Source of the DNA: Billgrantia pellis
GTDB taxonomy: Bacteria; Pseudomonadota; Gammaproteobacteria; Pseudomonadales; Halomonadaceae
DNA length: 64,000 nt
Reading direction: 5' to 3'
Assembly: GCF_008297955.1 (NCBI RefSeq)
Contig: NZ_VTPY01000005.1
Span: 1 to 64,000 of the forward strand
The notes under the pieces are model-generated. The model was not told where the DNA came from and made no database searches. It worked only from the letters and a program-made list of their open reading frames with translations. The stretch's first letter is position 1, and every line of letters starts with the position of its first letter. Both the position numbers and the translations under genes were made by a program. Below, piece after piece: positions 46,372-56,529 of this stretch.

Positions 46372-47555
46372 GTGTGGTTTCTTCCCTTCTGAACCAGACG
46401 CTGGCGGGTTTCGTCAGCGATCTGGCCCTCTTCGTCGGTGGGGATGACCCACAACTGGCGGCCCCCGGCGTCGATACGCCCTTCGCGCCCGCGGATCGTT
46501 TCGCTGTTGACGGTGCGGTTGAGCTGCAGGCCGAAGTGGGGCAGCAAGCCAATCACCCGCTCGCGCACGAGCGCGGAGTTTTCACCGATGCCTCCGGTGA
46601 AGACCAGGCCATCGAGACGGGGAAGGGCGCAGGAGAGAGCGGCCAGGGATTTGGCGATGCGGTAGCAGAATACCTCGATGGCCAGCGCTGCGCCCGGATG
46701 GCCTTGCGCTTCGGCGGCTTCCAGTTCGCGCATGTCGTTGGTCAGGCCCGACAGGCCGAGCAGGCCGCTGTTGCGGTTGAGCACCTCGTCGATACGATCC
46801 AGCGACCAGCCCAACTGGCGTGAAAGATGCGCGTGCAGGCCCGGGTCGACGTCGCCGCTGCGCGTGCCCATCGCCAGCCCTTCCAGCGGAGTCAGCCCCA
46901 TGCTGGTATCGAGGCTCTGGCCCTGCCATACGGCGCAGGTAGAGCAGCCGTTGCCCAGGTGGGCGGTGAGCCAGGCACCGCCTCCCAGCCCGCCCAGGCG
47001 GTCGGCGCGCCGGCTGACATAGGCGTGGCTGGTGCCATGGAAACCGTAACGGCGTATGGCGTGGTCGCGGTAGAGCGCATCCGGCAGGGCGTAGCGATAG
47101 GCCCGTGGTGGCAGGCTTTGGTGAAAGGCGGTATCGAATACCGCGACCTGGGGCAGATCGGGAAATAACCGACGTGTGGCCGCTACCCCCTCCAGGTTGG
47201 CGGGGTTGTGCAGTGGGGCGAGGGCCGAGGTCCGCTCGATCGCATCGACGACGTCATCGTCGATCAGTGCGGCGCGGGTGAAACTCTCGCCGCCATGCAC
47301 GATGCGATGGCCCACCGCAAACGGCCTGCGCCCTTCCAGGCGATCGAGTATCGCCTCCAGCGCCCGGGTATGATCAGCCTCGCCGAGGGCTTGTGTGAAG
47401 GATTCGCCGCGGCTGTCTACGCCCCTGAGCTGGGCGTCGCCGCCTCCCAGACGCTCCGCTAGCCCGGCCAGGCGCGGCCGGTCCGGCTCGGACGGAACCA
47501 GGGCGTACTTGATCGACGATGAACCGCAGTTGATGACCAGTACCGAAGCGTTCAT
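46368..47555 (-). CDS. ackA: Acetate kinase
   Basis: A 395-residue kinase making ATP from acetyl phosphate, or the reverse during acetate assimilation. It starts [19 protein letters not shown], the usual acetate/propionate kinase phosphate-binding opening. [32 protein letters not shown] and [16 protein letters not shown] follow in order. The frame is open upstream, but the family's N-terminus fixes the start. It is first in the ackA-pta operon. Confidence 0.95.
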   Translation of the reverse strand: MNASVLVINCGSSSIKYALVPSEPDRPRLAGLAERLGGGDAQLRGVDSRGESFTQALGEADHTRALEAILDRLEGRRPFAVGHRIVHGGESFTRAALIDDDVVDAIERTSALAPLHNPANLEGVAATRRLFPDLPQVAVFDTAFHQSLPPRAYRYALPDALYRDHAIRRYGFHGTSHAYVSRRADRLGGLGGGAWLTAHLGNGCSTCAVWQGQSLDTSMGLTPLEGLAMGTRSGDVDPGLHAHLSRQLGWSLDRIDEVLNRNSGLLGLSGLTNDMRELEAAEAQGHPGAALAIEVFCYRIAKSLAALSCALPRLDGLVFTGGIGENSALVRERVIGLLPHFGLQLNRTVNSETIRGREGRIDAGGRQLWVIPTDEEGQIADETRQRLVQKGRNHT

Positions 47556-47713
47556 CGAGGCTCCGCAAGAAGAGAATGTAAAGGCAGGATAGACGTCGGA
47601 CTTTAGTCTATCACTCTCGGGACGCTGCCCGTCCTGCTCCAGGTCAGACATGATTAGGCGTCTATCGAAAATGCTGGCATGCTGATGGCCCTCCGATACT
47701 GTAGGGAAACGAG

Positions 47714-48643
47714 ATGTCGACCGAGACCCTGGCAACTGGCGGGGCATCGCTGCTGCCGCGCCATCTTGCCGTACTGTTGCTTGCCTTTGTCGCCACGCTG
47801 TTCGCCGGTAATCACGTCGCGGCTCGCCTGGCTTTCGACGAGGGCACAGGATTGCTGCTCGCCGTGTTGGTACGCTCCGCGGTGGCCCTCACCGTGCTGG
47901 TGACCCTCTTCCTGTGGCAGGGCAAACGTCTGGCGTTACCCTCCGATGCTCGACCCTGGCAACTCCTGGCGGGGCTGATGGTCGCGATTCAGAGCCTGTG
48001 CCTCTATTCGGCGGTGGCGCGCATTCCGGTGGTCGTGGCGCTGCTGTTGATGAACACCTTCCCCATACAGCTGGCACTGCTCACCTGGGCATTCGGCGGG
48101 CCACGCCCGACGCTGCGCGCGGCACTGATCATGGCAGTCATCCTGGTGGGCCTGGTGGTCGTGCTCGACGTTCCGGCCTGGCTGGCGAGTCCCGAGGCGC
48201 TCGGGCCGGACTGGCTCCCCGGGGTGGCCTTCGGCCTGGGCGCGGCGACAGCCTTCTCCTGTGCCCTATGGATGACCGAGCATCATCTCGGTGCGGTGGG
48301 CAGTACCCTGCGCAGCTTGCTGACCATGCTCACGGTATTCGGCGTGATGCTCGTCGCCGGTGCCCTGCAGCTGGTTCCGGGCGGCATGGCACTGCCGGGA
48401 AGCGGCAGTGGCTGGGGAGCTCTGGTGGCGCTGGCTCTGCTCTACAGCGTGGCGTTCTCGGTGCTGTTCATCAGCGTGCCGCGGCTGGAGATGGCACGCA
48501 ATGCACCGGTAATGAACGTCGAGCCGGTCGCTTCGCTGCTGCTGGGCTATGTGATGCTGGGGCAGATGCTGACGGCGACCCAACTCGTCGGGGCGACCAT
48601 CGTTTTGGGTGGGATCGTCGCCCTGAGCCTTTCACCTCGCTGA
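47714..48643 (+). CDS. EamA/DMT-family transporter
   Basis: A 309-residue inner-membrane transporter with ten predicted spans arranged as two EamA repeats; the first ends near [26 protein letters not shown] and [17 protein letters not shown] are the conserved halves. Family members export amino acids or other metabolites; the substrate is not evident. Divergent from ackA. Confidence 0.85.
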   Translation: MSTETLATGGASLLPRHLAVLLLAFVATLFAGNHVAARLAFDEGTGLLLAVLVRSAVALTVLVTLFLWQGKRLALPSDARPWQLLAGLMVAIQSLCLYSAVARIPVVVALLLMNTFPIQLALLTWAFGGPRPTLRAALIMAVILVGLVVVLDVPAWLASPEALGPDWLPGVAFGLGAATAFSCALWMTEHHLGAVGSTLRSLLTMLTVFGVMLVAGALQLVPGGMALPGSGSGWGALVALALLYSVAFSVLFISVPRLEMARNAPVMNVEPVASLLLGYVMLGQMLTATQLVGATIVLGGIVALSLSPR

Positions 48644-48744
48644 GCCTTCACTTGCCTTGTTTGGCTTCGCTTGCGCCTTCCGTGGAGATGTACCAAACTG
48701 CCATTCGGATGTAGGGAAACACTGTTTTTTAATGGAGGTGAGAG

Positions 48745-49293
48745 ATGAAACCGCTAGCTATTACTGCCGCCGTCGTCATCGCCAGTGCCGCTGCTGTCTC
48801 CGCCCAGGCCCAGCAGGGCCAGAGCCAGGGCTCTCAATATCGCAGTCCGGGGCAAAGCCAGGCCCAGATGCCCATGTATCCGCGTACCTACGCCGGGGCC
48901 GATGCGATGTTCTGGGATCTCGATTACGACCATGGCGAAGACGGCGATAGCGTGGGACTGCGCCTCAATGGTGGCGCCCAATTCTCCGACTACTTCGGTG
49001 TCGAGGCCCATCTGGGCACCGGCGGCTCCGATGGCCCGACCGAACTGGAATATCTGGTCGGTGCTTACGCCAAGGGGATTCTGCCGGTTTCCCAAGAGTT
49101 ACGCCTGTACGGTCTGGCAGGCTTCACCGAGGTGGATTTCGATACCGACCAGGAGAGCGGCTTCTCGTACGGCGCCGGTGCCGAGTTCGATGTGGCCCCC
49201 AACCTGGCGATCGGGGCCGACTACATGCGTTATCTCGACAAGTCGGATTACACCTTTGATGCTGCCAGCGTCGGGGTCCGCTACCGCTTCTGA
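48745..49293 (+). CDS. Small outer-membrane beta-barrel protein
   Basis: A 182-residue porin-like protein. A signal peptide (LAITAAVVIASAAAVSAQA) is followed by a Gln/Ser-rich linker and an eight-stranded-size barrel with alternating strands (DYDHGEDGDSVGLRLNGG, VAPNLAIGADYMRYL). It ends in GVRYRF, the terminal-aromatic signal recognised by the barrel assembly machinery. A strong GGAGGTGAG ribosome site suggests high expression. It resembles the OmpA/OmpW-like opacity-protein group. A terminator hairpin follows. Confidence 0.85.
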   Translation: MKPLAITAAVVIASAAAVSAQAQQGQSQGSQYRSPGQSQAQMPMYPRTYAGADAMFWDLDYDHGEDGDSVGLRLNGGAQFSDYFGVEAHLGTGGSDGPTELEYLVGAYAKGILPVSQELRLYGLAGFTEVDFDTDQESGFSYGAGAEFDVAPNLAIGADYMRYLDKSDYTFDAASVGVRYRF

Positions 49294-49322
49294 AGTCAGG
49301 CTTCCTTCACGATACGCGTTTG

Positions 49323-49352
49323 GCGCCCCCGGCTCTGGCGGGGGCGCTTCGT
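49323..49352 (+). terminator. Rho-independent terminator after the outer-membrane protein gene
   Basis: A GC-rich stem, GCGCCCCCG with CGGGGGCGC, around a seven-base loop and followed by TTCGTT, 30 bases after the stop. Confidence 0.65.
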
Positions 49353-49369
49353 TACGGTGCAAAGGCCAT

Positions 49370-50620
49370 TCAACTGCCCGGCCAGCGACCGCTCTCCTTC
49401 CAGTGCGCCAGCAAGGCGGGCAGGTGTTTCAAGTCGCCACTTTCCACCACTTCGACTCGCGGCCCTTGGGTGCGTTGCAATTCGGTCAGACGCCGTTGAG
49501 CCCGGTCGAACTCGCCGCAAGCCAGCAACAGCCGGGTGGCGGCGAGCCCGGCGGAGTGGTTGAGCAGCTCGTGCAGGCGCTGGAGACCCTGCTGCAGACA
49601 GGCCTGCGCTCCCGGTCGCGCGATCAGGCACTCGAGGAACAGCAATCGGTTGTTCTCAACGGCCAGGCAGGCCGATATCACCGGCTGGTCGTTGCGGTCG
49701 ACATCCAGGTCGAGAATATGGGTACCACAGCAGGCCTGGGACAACCCCGCCTCGCGCGCGCTGTGCCAGGCGTACTCGGCGAGCCAGCCACCGCCCAGAA
49801 AGAGGGCGTCCTCAAGCGTGGTTACCTCCACCTCAAGCGGTTGGGCGTCCATCCAGCGCAGCAGTCCGGCCTCGTGCAGCTTGGCCAAGGCGTCGGTCGC
49901 GGGGAACTGGGGGGGACGATGCAGGCGCTGGCGGCTGGCACCGCGACGCAGGCTGGGGCTGGCAGGTGGGGCGCGCCGTTCGAGTACCCCGTCAGGGCCG
50001 TGCACGATGTCGCTGAGTTCACCGAGCAAGCCGGCCAGCCTGTCGGCATGGTGCGCCAGATAGTGGGTCAGGAATCGACGTCGCTCGCTGTTTCGCTGCC
50101 ACTCGGCGCTGTCGGAAAGGGCGCGTACCCGCTTGCGGCCGTTGGCCTGGAGATAGCGATCGATATCCAGCACCGGCTCGATGGCCAGCACTTCGGGGCT
50201 GGAAGAGGGAGAGCCGGAGGCCATGCGATAGAGCGCGTTGGCTTCCTCATCCACATACAGCCAATCGGCCTCGCAGCGTCGCATGGCCTGCTGCAGCAAC
50301 AGGGCGGTGGGCGTGCCGCAACTGCCCGGGTCGTAGGTAATCGATAGGTTGGGTTCGTCGAACTGCCGACGCTGCAGCGTTTCGGTGAGAGCGTCGAGAT
50401 ATTCGCCGATGCGCTGGGGGTCGCTCGTCGGCATGTCGTCACCGACGTGAATGTCGGTACCCACCGGCAGTTCATGGCGTAGCAGGATCGCCAGTCGCTC
50501 CACGTCCCGCTGCGTTGATCGGTATGGCACCAGTTCGACCTGTTGCGGGCGTAACTGCAGGATCGGTATCAGGCTCGCTTCGGGGCGTTCGGTTACCAAC
50601 GCGACATGCAGGTGAGGCAT
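49370..50620 (-). CDS. Standalone CARF-nuclease protein, VC1899/Card1-like (DUF1887), with altered nuclease motif
   Basis: A 416-residue protein. The N-terminal ~170 residues look like a CARF domain (LHVALVTERPEASLIPILQL, SITYDPGSCGTPTALLLQQA), the ligand-binding fold that senses cyclic oligoadenylates. The C-terminal part resembles the PD-(D/E)XK nuclease of Card1/Can2 and Vibrio VC1899: FLGGGWLAEYAW near residue 275, then VENNRLLFLECLIARP. From memory VC1899 reads ELDV...IIECK; here the matching positions are Ala317 and Leu332 instead of Asp and Lys, with Glu330 kept. Nuclease activity is therefore doubtful. An ~25-residue Arg/Pro-rich insert (near 213-240) is extra. No cas gene or repeat array is in the window. 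The gene is downstream of thiC but isolated by a terminator. Confidence 0.72.
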   Translation of the reverse strand: MPHLHVALVTERPEASLIPILQLRPQQVELVPYRSTQRDVERLAILLRHELPVGTDIHVGDDMPTSDPQRIGEYLDALTETLQRRQFDEPNLSITYDPGSCGTPTALLLQQAMRRCEADWLYVDEEANALYRMASGSPSSSPEVLAIEPVLDIDRYLQANGRKRVRALSDSAEWQRNSERRRFLTHYLAHHADRLAGLLGELSDIVHGPDGVLERRAPPASPSLRRGASRQRLHRPPQFPATDALAKLHEAGLLRWMDAQPLEVEVTTLEDALFLGGGWLAEYAWHSAREAGLSQACCGTHILDLDVDRNDQPVISACLAVENNRLLFLECLIARPGAQACLQQGLQRLHELLNHSAGLAATRLLLACGEFDRAQRRLTELQRTQGPRVEVVESGDLKHLPALLAHWKESGRWPGS

Positions 50621-50693
50621 GGGCTCGCTCCCTGATCTACCATGTTCCCTACAGGCTACATCCGAGCCTTCGCGGCTGTCGCCTCCTCAGTGG

Positions 50694-50724
50694 CAAAAAA
50701 ACACGCCGGCCTCAAGGCCGGCGT
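50694..50724 (-). terminator. Rho-independent terminator of thiC
   Basis: On the minus strand, ACGCCGGCC and GGCCGGCGT form a 9-base stem around TTGA, followed by a run of seven or more T. It lies 28 bases after the thiC stop. Confidence 0.85.
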
Positions 50725-50751
50725 GATGCTTCTGAAGCAGCGTCGCGGCAT

Positions 50752-52830
<2,079 letters not shown>

Positions 52831-52872
52831 CGTGTTTGCCCGCCATGTCGACGGGTATTGCATGGCAGCGGG

Positions 52873-53541
52873 TCAGATCGCTCGATCGAGTCCCATCTGC
52901 CAGAAGTCGGTTTCGAGTCGTGTGGCGTCGCGGAACACCCGGGCCAGCTCGGCAAAACGCGCCGGGGCGATGCCGGCCAGGCGTGCATCGAGCCACTCGA
53001 GCTCAGCGAGCATGGCGCTCTGGAACTCCTCGCTCTCGTACATGGCGATCCAGGCCTCGAAGGGGTTGGTTTCGCCGCGCACGGTAAAGGCCTGGGCGTT
53101 TAACCAGTTGGCGATCTCGCCGTAGCCGACCAGGCAGGGAGCCAGCGCCACGTGCAGGTCGAGTAAGTCGCCGCGGTTGCCGGTATCCAGCACGTAGCGG
53201 GTGTAGGCCATCGTTGCCCTGGCTTCGGGCAGTTCGGCCAGCATCTCCTCGCTGATACCCCACTCGCGGCAGTAGCCCACGTGCAGGTCGAGCTCTACGT
53301 CAAGTATCGCCTTGAGCCCCTCGTGGGCCTGGCGCAGATCGGTCAGGGTGCGGCTCTTGTAGGCGGCCAGGGCGTAGGCCCGGGCGAAGTGAATCAGAAA
53401 CAGGTAATCCTGCTGCAGGTAGTGGCGAAAGGCGCCCTCGTCGAGGGTGCCGGCGCCCAGCTGGCGCACGAAGTCGTGCTCAAGGTAGGCGCGCCAGTCA
53501 TCGTGGCAGGCGTCGGTCAGGTCGGTGAAGCGATAGCCCAT
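52873..53541 (-). CDS. tenA: TenA family aminopyrimidine aminohydrolase (thiaminase II)
   Basis: A 222-residue all-helical enzyme salvaging the pyrimidine from degraded thiamin. HYLQQDYLFLIHFARAYALAAYK is the TenA helix with active-site Asp/Tyr residues; the nucleophile Cys is in VALAPCLVGYGEIANWL; the catalytic Glu-containing segment is FEAWIAMYESEEFQ. The start with GGAGGCAAG upstream sets 53541; the frame is open into the riboswitch. It lies between two TPP riboswitches and ahead of thiC. Confidence 0.9.
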   Translation of the reverse strand: MGYRFTDLTDACHDDWRAYLEHDFVRQLGAGTLDEGAFRHYLQQDYLFLIHFARAYALAAYKSRTLTDLRQAHEGLKAILDVELDLHVGYCREWGISEEMLAELPEARATMAYTRYVLDTGNRGDLLDLHVALAPCLVGYGEIANWLNAQAFTVRGETNPFEAWIAMYESEEFQSAMLAELEWLDARLAGIAPARFAELARVFRDATRLETDFWQMGLDRAI

Positions 53542-53629
53542 CTTGCCTCCGGTATGAACGGATCCAGAGCGCGCGGGAGGGAGGAAAGGGTGGCCGGGGA
53601 GTGGCGGCGAGACGTGCCGGGGCCACCGC

Positions 53630-53747
53630 TTGATCCCTACGCCGGTACGAGCCGGATCAGGTTCTACGGGCCCCGCCGTGACGATAGCAGCTCGGAGGAG
53701 CTTTTGTCGTATGGCGATCTCAGCCGGTTCCACCGGCACCCCGTCAA
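53630..53747 (-). promoter_or_regulatory. TPP riboswitch controlling tenA
   Basis: A second THI element, on the minus strand: ACGGGGTGCCGGTGGAACC then GGCTGAGATCGCC, a long variable stem (ACGACAAAAGCTCC paired with GAGCTGCTATCGT), then GTAGAACCTGATCCGGCTCG and GCGTAGGGATCAAGC. Its optional arm is longer than that of the thiC switch, so the two are not a simple recent duplicate. It ends about 90 bases before the tenA start. Confidence 0.92.
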
Positions 53748-53817
53748 GCGTTGCCGCCAGTCTAGCAGGATAGCGCCGGCTTGCCAGTCATCGATGAGAA
53801 ATGCGTGTCATGCGATG

Positions 53818-54747
53818 TCAATACAGCCGGAACGACTTATGGTCCGGGTGCCCCTGTTGCTGCTCGATTACCTTGCGGTAGCGCTTGTACTCCCATTGGT
53901 ACTGTGCGGGATCGAGGGCGATGGCACCCTCGACGCAGGCGTTGACGCCGGTGGCGGAGGTCTCGTCGTCGGCGGCGTAGACGCGCTCGTCCGCGGCGAG
54001 GAAGTGAATGGCGAAACCGCCCCGAGGCAGGCGGCGGGCCACACCGGTGACGACTCGCGCGTCGGTGCGGGCGACCAGTTTGGGCAGCAGGGTCGCGGTG
54101 TAGGCCAGACGGTGATAGAAGGGAGCGAACACGCCGCTGCCCCAGTTCGGCTCCTGATCGGGCAGGATGCCCACCGCTTCGCTGCGCTTCAGCGCTTTCA
54201 ATAGCGCCGCCACACCGCGCGGATTGGTGGGAACGAGCTTGGCGCCCATGCGTTCACGTCCCTGTCGGATCACTGGGTCGAGCTCGGCGATCTTGGGCGG
54301 CTCGTACATGGCAGTGAAGGGGAAGTGGCTCGATAGCCAGAAGTTGAGCACCTCCCAATTGCCGAAATGAGGGGCCAGTACGATAACGCCCCGGCCTTCG
54401 GCGCGAGCTTCGTCGAGCAGCTCGCGACCGTGAATCTCGCGAATGGCGGCTTCGACCCGCTCGGGGCGGGCCATCCAGGCGAAGCCCAGCTCCAGCATGG
54501 TGGCGGTCGAGTGGACCAGGCTTTCCCGCGCCAGGCGCCGCCGCGCCGCTTCGTTATGCTCGGGAAAGACCTCGGCCAGATTGATTTCGGTGACTTCACG
54601 TTCACGCTGGCTGAAGCGGTAGACGAGGGGGCCGGCCATGTGGGCCAGCCGCCATAGCGTATGTGGCCTGCGTCCGGCCAATGTGCGCCACAGCAGGGCA
54701 ATGGCACGGCCCTGCAGGGTGGAAACGGGGGACGACGTATCGCTCAT
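53818..54747 (-). CDS. Lysophospholipid acyltransferase, lipid A LpxL/HtrB family
   Basis: A 309-residue membrane-associated acyltransferase. The catalytic HX4E motif is APHFGNWEVLNFW, followed by the family block YEPPKIAELDPVIRQGRERMG and VGILPDQEPNWGSGVFAPFY. An N-terminal hydrophobic segment anchors it. It probably adds a secondary acyl chain to lipid A on the inner membrane. The ATG at 54747 lies four bases after the upstream DUF4870 stop; a start at 54768 would overlap that gene. Confidence 0.87.
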   Translation of the reverse strand: MSDTSSPVSTLQGRAIALLWRTLAGRRPHTLWRLAHMAGPLVYRFSQREREVTEINLAEVFPEHNEAARRRLARESLVHSTATMLELGFAWMARPERVEAAIREIHGRELLDEARAEGRGVIVLAPHFGNWEVLNFWLSSHFPFTAMYEPPKIAELDPVIRQGRERMGAKLVPTNPRGVAALLKALKRSEAVGILPDQEPNWGSGVFAPFYHRLAYTATLLPKLVARTDARVVTGVARRLPRGGFAIHFLAADERVYAADDETSATGVNACVEGAIALDPAQYQWEYKRYRKVIEQQQGHPDHKSFRLY

Positions 54748-54751
54748 GGGC

Positions 54752-55144
54752 TCAGAGCAGCCAGGCATCCACGTTGTCGGGCTCGCGGTGCTCCTGAAGG
54801 CGCTTCATGCCCTTGACGCAGCGCACCACCAGCCAGACCACGACCAATAACCAAGTGACGAAGCCGATCATTATCAGCATCAGCAGGCCCGAGATGGCGA
54901 AATAGAGCATGGCCAGCCAGAACGTGCGGATCTGGTAGCGATAGTGCTCATCGAACCAGTGAGGTCCGTTGCCCCGGTAGACGTAAGCCATCACGATGCC
55001 CACCAGGGCGGTCACCCCACCGGTCACGATGCCCGCCAAGTAGAGGGCGTAGACGACGAGCGGAAGGGTCGTGTCGGGTGTACCGCCCGGTTCGGTCACG
55101 ACATGACGATCGGAAGCATTGTTATGCTGTGGGTTATCGTTCAT
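54752..55144 (-). CDS. DUF4870-type small membrane protein
   Basis: A 130-residue protein with a polar N-terminus and three hydrophobic spans (TTLPLVVYALYLAGIVTGG, TFWLAMLYFAISGLLMLIM, TWLLVVVWLVVRCVKG). FDEHYRYQIRTFW is a block common to DUF4870-like proteins. Function unknown. It is placed four bases before the acyltransferase gene, so the two are probably co-transcribed. The frame is open upstream into the VOC gene, where it is a shadow. Confidence 0.75.
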   Translation of the reverse strand: MNDNPQHNNASDRHVVTEPGGTPDTTLPLVVYALYLAGIVTGGVTALVGIVMAYVYRGNGPHWFDEHYRYQIRTFWLAMLYFAISGLLMLIMIGFVTWLLVVVWLVVRCVKGMKRLQEHREPDNVDAWLL

Positions 55145-55212
55145 CAGGTGTCCCAGAAAGAAAATGTTGGCGCCAATGATACCGGCCGACGGCGACAATG
55201 CCAGCGGTAGGG

Positions 55213-55605
55213 TCATTCGCCGCCATCGCGGGACGGTCGGCTGATTTCCAGCAGGTTGCCGTCGGGATCGCGAAGATAGAGCGACTCGATGGCGCCGTTG
55301 GCCCCCTGGCGGGTGACGGGACCCAGTTCCACTTCGACATCGAGGGCTTCCAGGTGACGGCGAACCTCCTCCAGCGGCAGCAGGCTGCGCAGGCACAGAT
55401 CGAGACTCCCCGGTGTCGGGGTGGCGGCTCGCGGCACGATGTCGGTGTCCGTCCAATGCAGGCGCAGGGCAATGTCGCCAAGCATCAAGTCGACGCGCTC
55501 GCGATCCCGGTAGCGAACCTCAAGCCCGAGCACCCGGGAATAGAAGTCCACGGCGCGTGAAATATCGGTCACGGTAATGACCAGGTGGTCCAGACCTGAC
55601 AGCAT
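55213..55605 (-). CDS. VOC family (glyoxalase/dioxygenase fold) protein
   Basis: A 130-residue single-domain VOC protein. DHLVITVTDISRAVDFYSRVLG with the metal-binding His is the first beta-alpha unit, ALRLHW the second, and DPDGNLLEI with the metal Glu the C-terminal unit. It resembles fosfomycin-resistance/glyoxalase-like members of unknown substrate. Upstream of the DUF4870 gene on the same strand. Confidence 0.87.
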   Translation of the reverse strand: MLSGLDHLVITVTDISRAVDFYSRVLGLEVRYRDRERVDLMLGDIALRLHWTDTDIVPRAATPTPGSLDLCLRSLLPLEEVRRHLEALDVEVELGPVTRQGANGAIESLYLRDPDGNLLEISRPSRDGGE

Positions 55606-55671
55606 GCAGGCCTCCTCGTTGTGGTGTGTATTCGATACGCTTTGATTCGTCAGTCATAAAAGGATACGACG

Positions 55672-56307
55672 ATGCCGACCTGCCCGCTATGCGATGCGAC
55701 CCGCACGCGCCATTTCCTTCGTGATGCGCGCCGCGACTACTATCGCTGCGAGCGCTGCCTGCTGGCCTTTGTGCCACCCGAGCAGCGCATCGCGTCCGAG
55801 GCGGAGAAGGCCGTCTACGACCAGCACCAGAACCGTCCCGACGACCCGGACTATCGGCGTTTCCTGGCGAGGCTGTTCGAACCGCTGATGGATCGGCTGC
55901 TCCCTGGCGCGTGCGGGCTCGACTTCGGCGCGGGCCCGGGGCCGACGTTGTCGCTGATGTTCGAAGAGGCGGGGCACCCCATGGCGATCTACGATCCCTT
56001 CTACGCTCCGGATCGCGCGGTACTCGATCGGCGCTACGATTTCGTCACCGCGACCGAAGTGGCGGAACACCTGTTCCTGCCGGGGCGTGAGTTCGAGCGG
56101 CTCGCGGCGCTGCTCCCCGCCGGGGGGTGGCTGGGGGTGATGACCAAACGCGTGATCTCCGAAGAGGCCTTTGCCCGCTGGCACTACATTCTCGACCCGA
56201 CCCATGTGTGTTTCTTCAGCGAAGCGAGCTTCGAATGGCTGGCGGAACGGCTGGGCATGCACGTCGAGTTTCCTGCCGCCGATGTGGCACTGCTACAGAA
56301 GCAGTGA
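55672..56307 (+). CDS. Zinc-ribbon class-I SAM-dependent methyltransferase
   Basis: A 211-residue protein with an N-terminal zinc ribbon (CPLCDATRT...YYRCERCLLAFV) and a methyltransferase domain with motif I GLDFGAGPGPTLSLMFEEAG. FVTATEVAEHLFLPGREFERLAAL is the conserved motif IV-like region. The arrangement resembles small methyltransferases acting on RNA or small molecules. Divergent from the VOC gene; target unknown. Confidence 0.83.
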   Translation: MPTCPLCDATRTRHFLRDARRDYYRCERCLLAFVPPEQRIASEAEKAVYDQHQNRPDDPDYRRFLARLFEPLMDRLLPGACGLDFGAGPGPTLSLMFEEAGHPMAIYDPFYAPDRAVLDRRYDFVTATEVAEHLFLPGREFERLAALLPAGGWLGVMTKRVISEEAFARWHYILDPTHVCFFSEASFEWLAERLGMHVEFPAADVALLQKQ

Positions 56308-56529
56308 AAGCGGCTGCGGTAGGATTGAATTCCCGAAGAAAACGCCATATTTCACCATGCATCCCGATAAAGCGATTGACTCATGGGACGTCGAGCGTAT
56401 GATTCGCGCGCCCTGGTCAAGGGCGGCGTATCGCCCGGATCGCTTGTACGCCTCATGCGTAGGCAATCAACGGGGTTATCTGCCATCTTCTCGTATCGTC
56501 ACGTGTCACCTTTCGAGTGAGGCTCATTC

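Noticed and set aside
49370..50620. A search for a CRISPR array or cas genes to accompany the Card1-like gene
   Set aside because: No regularly spaced repeats and no Cas-like proteins were seen anywhere in the window.
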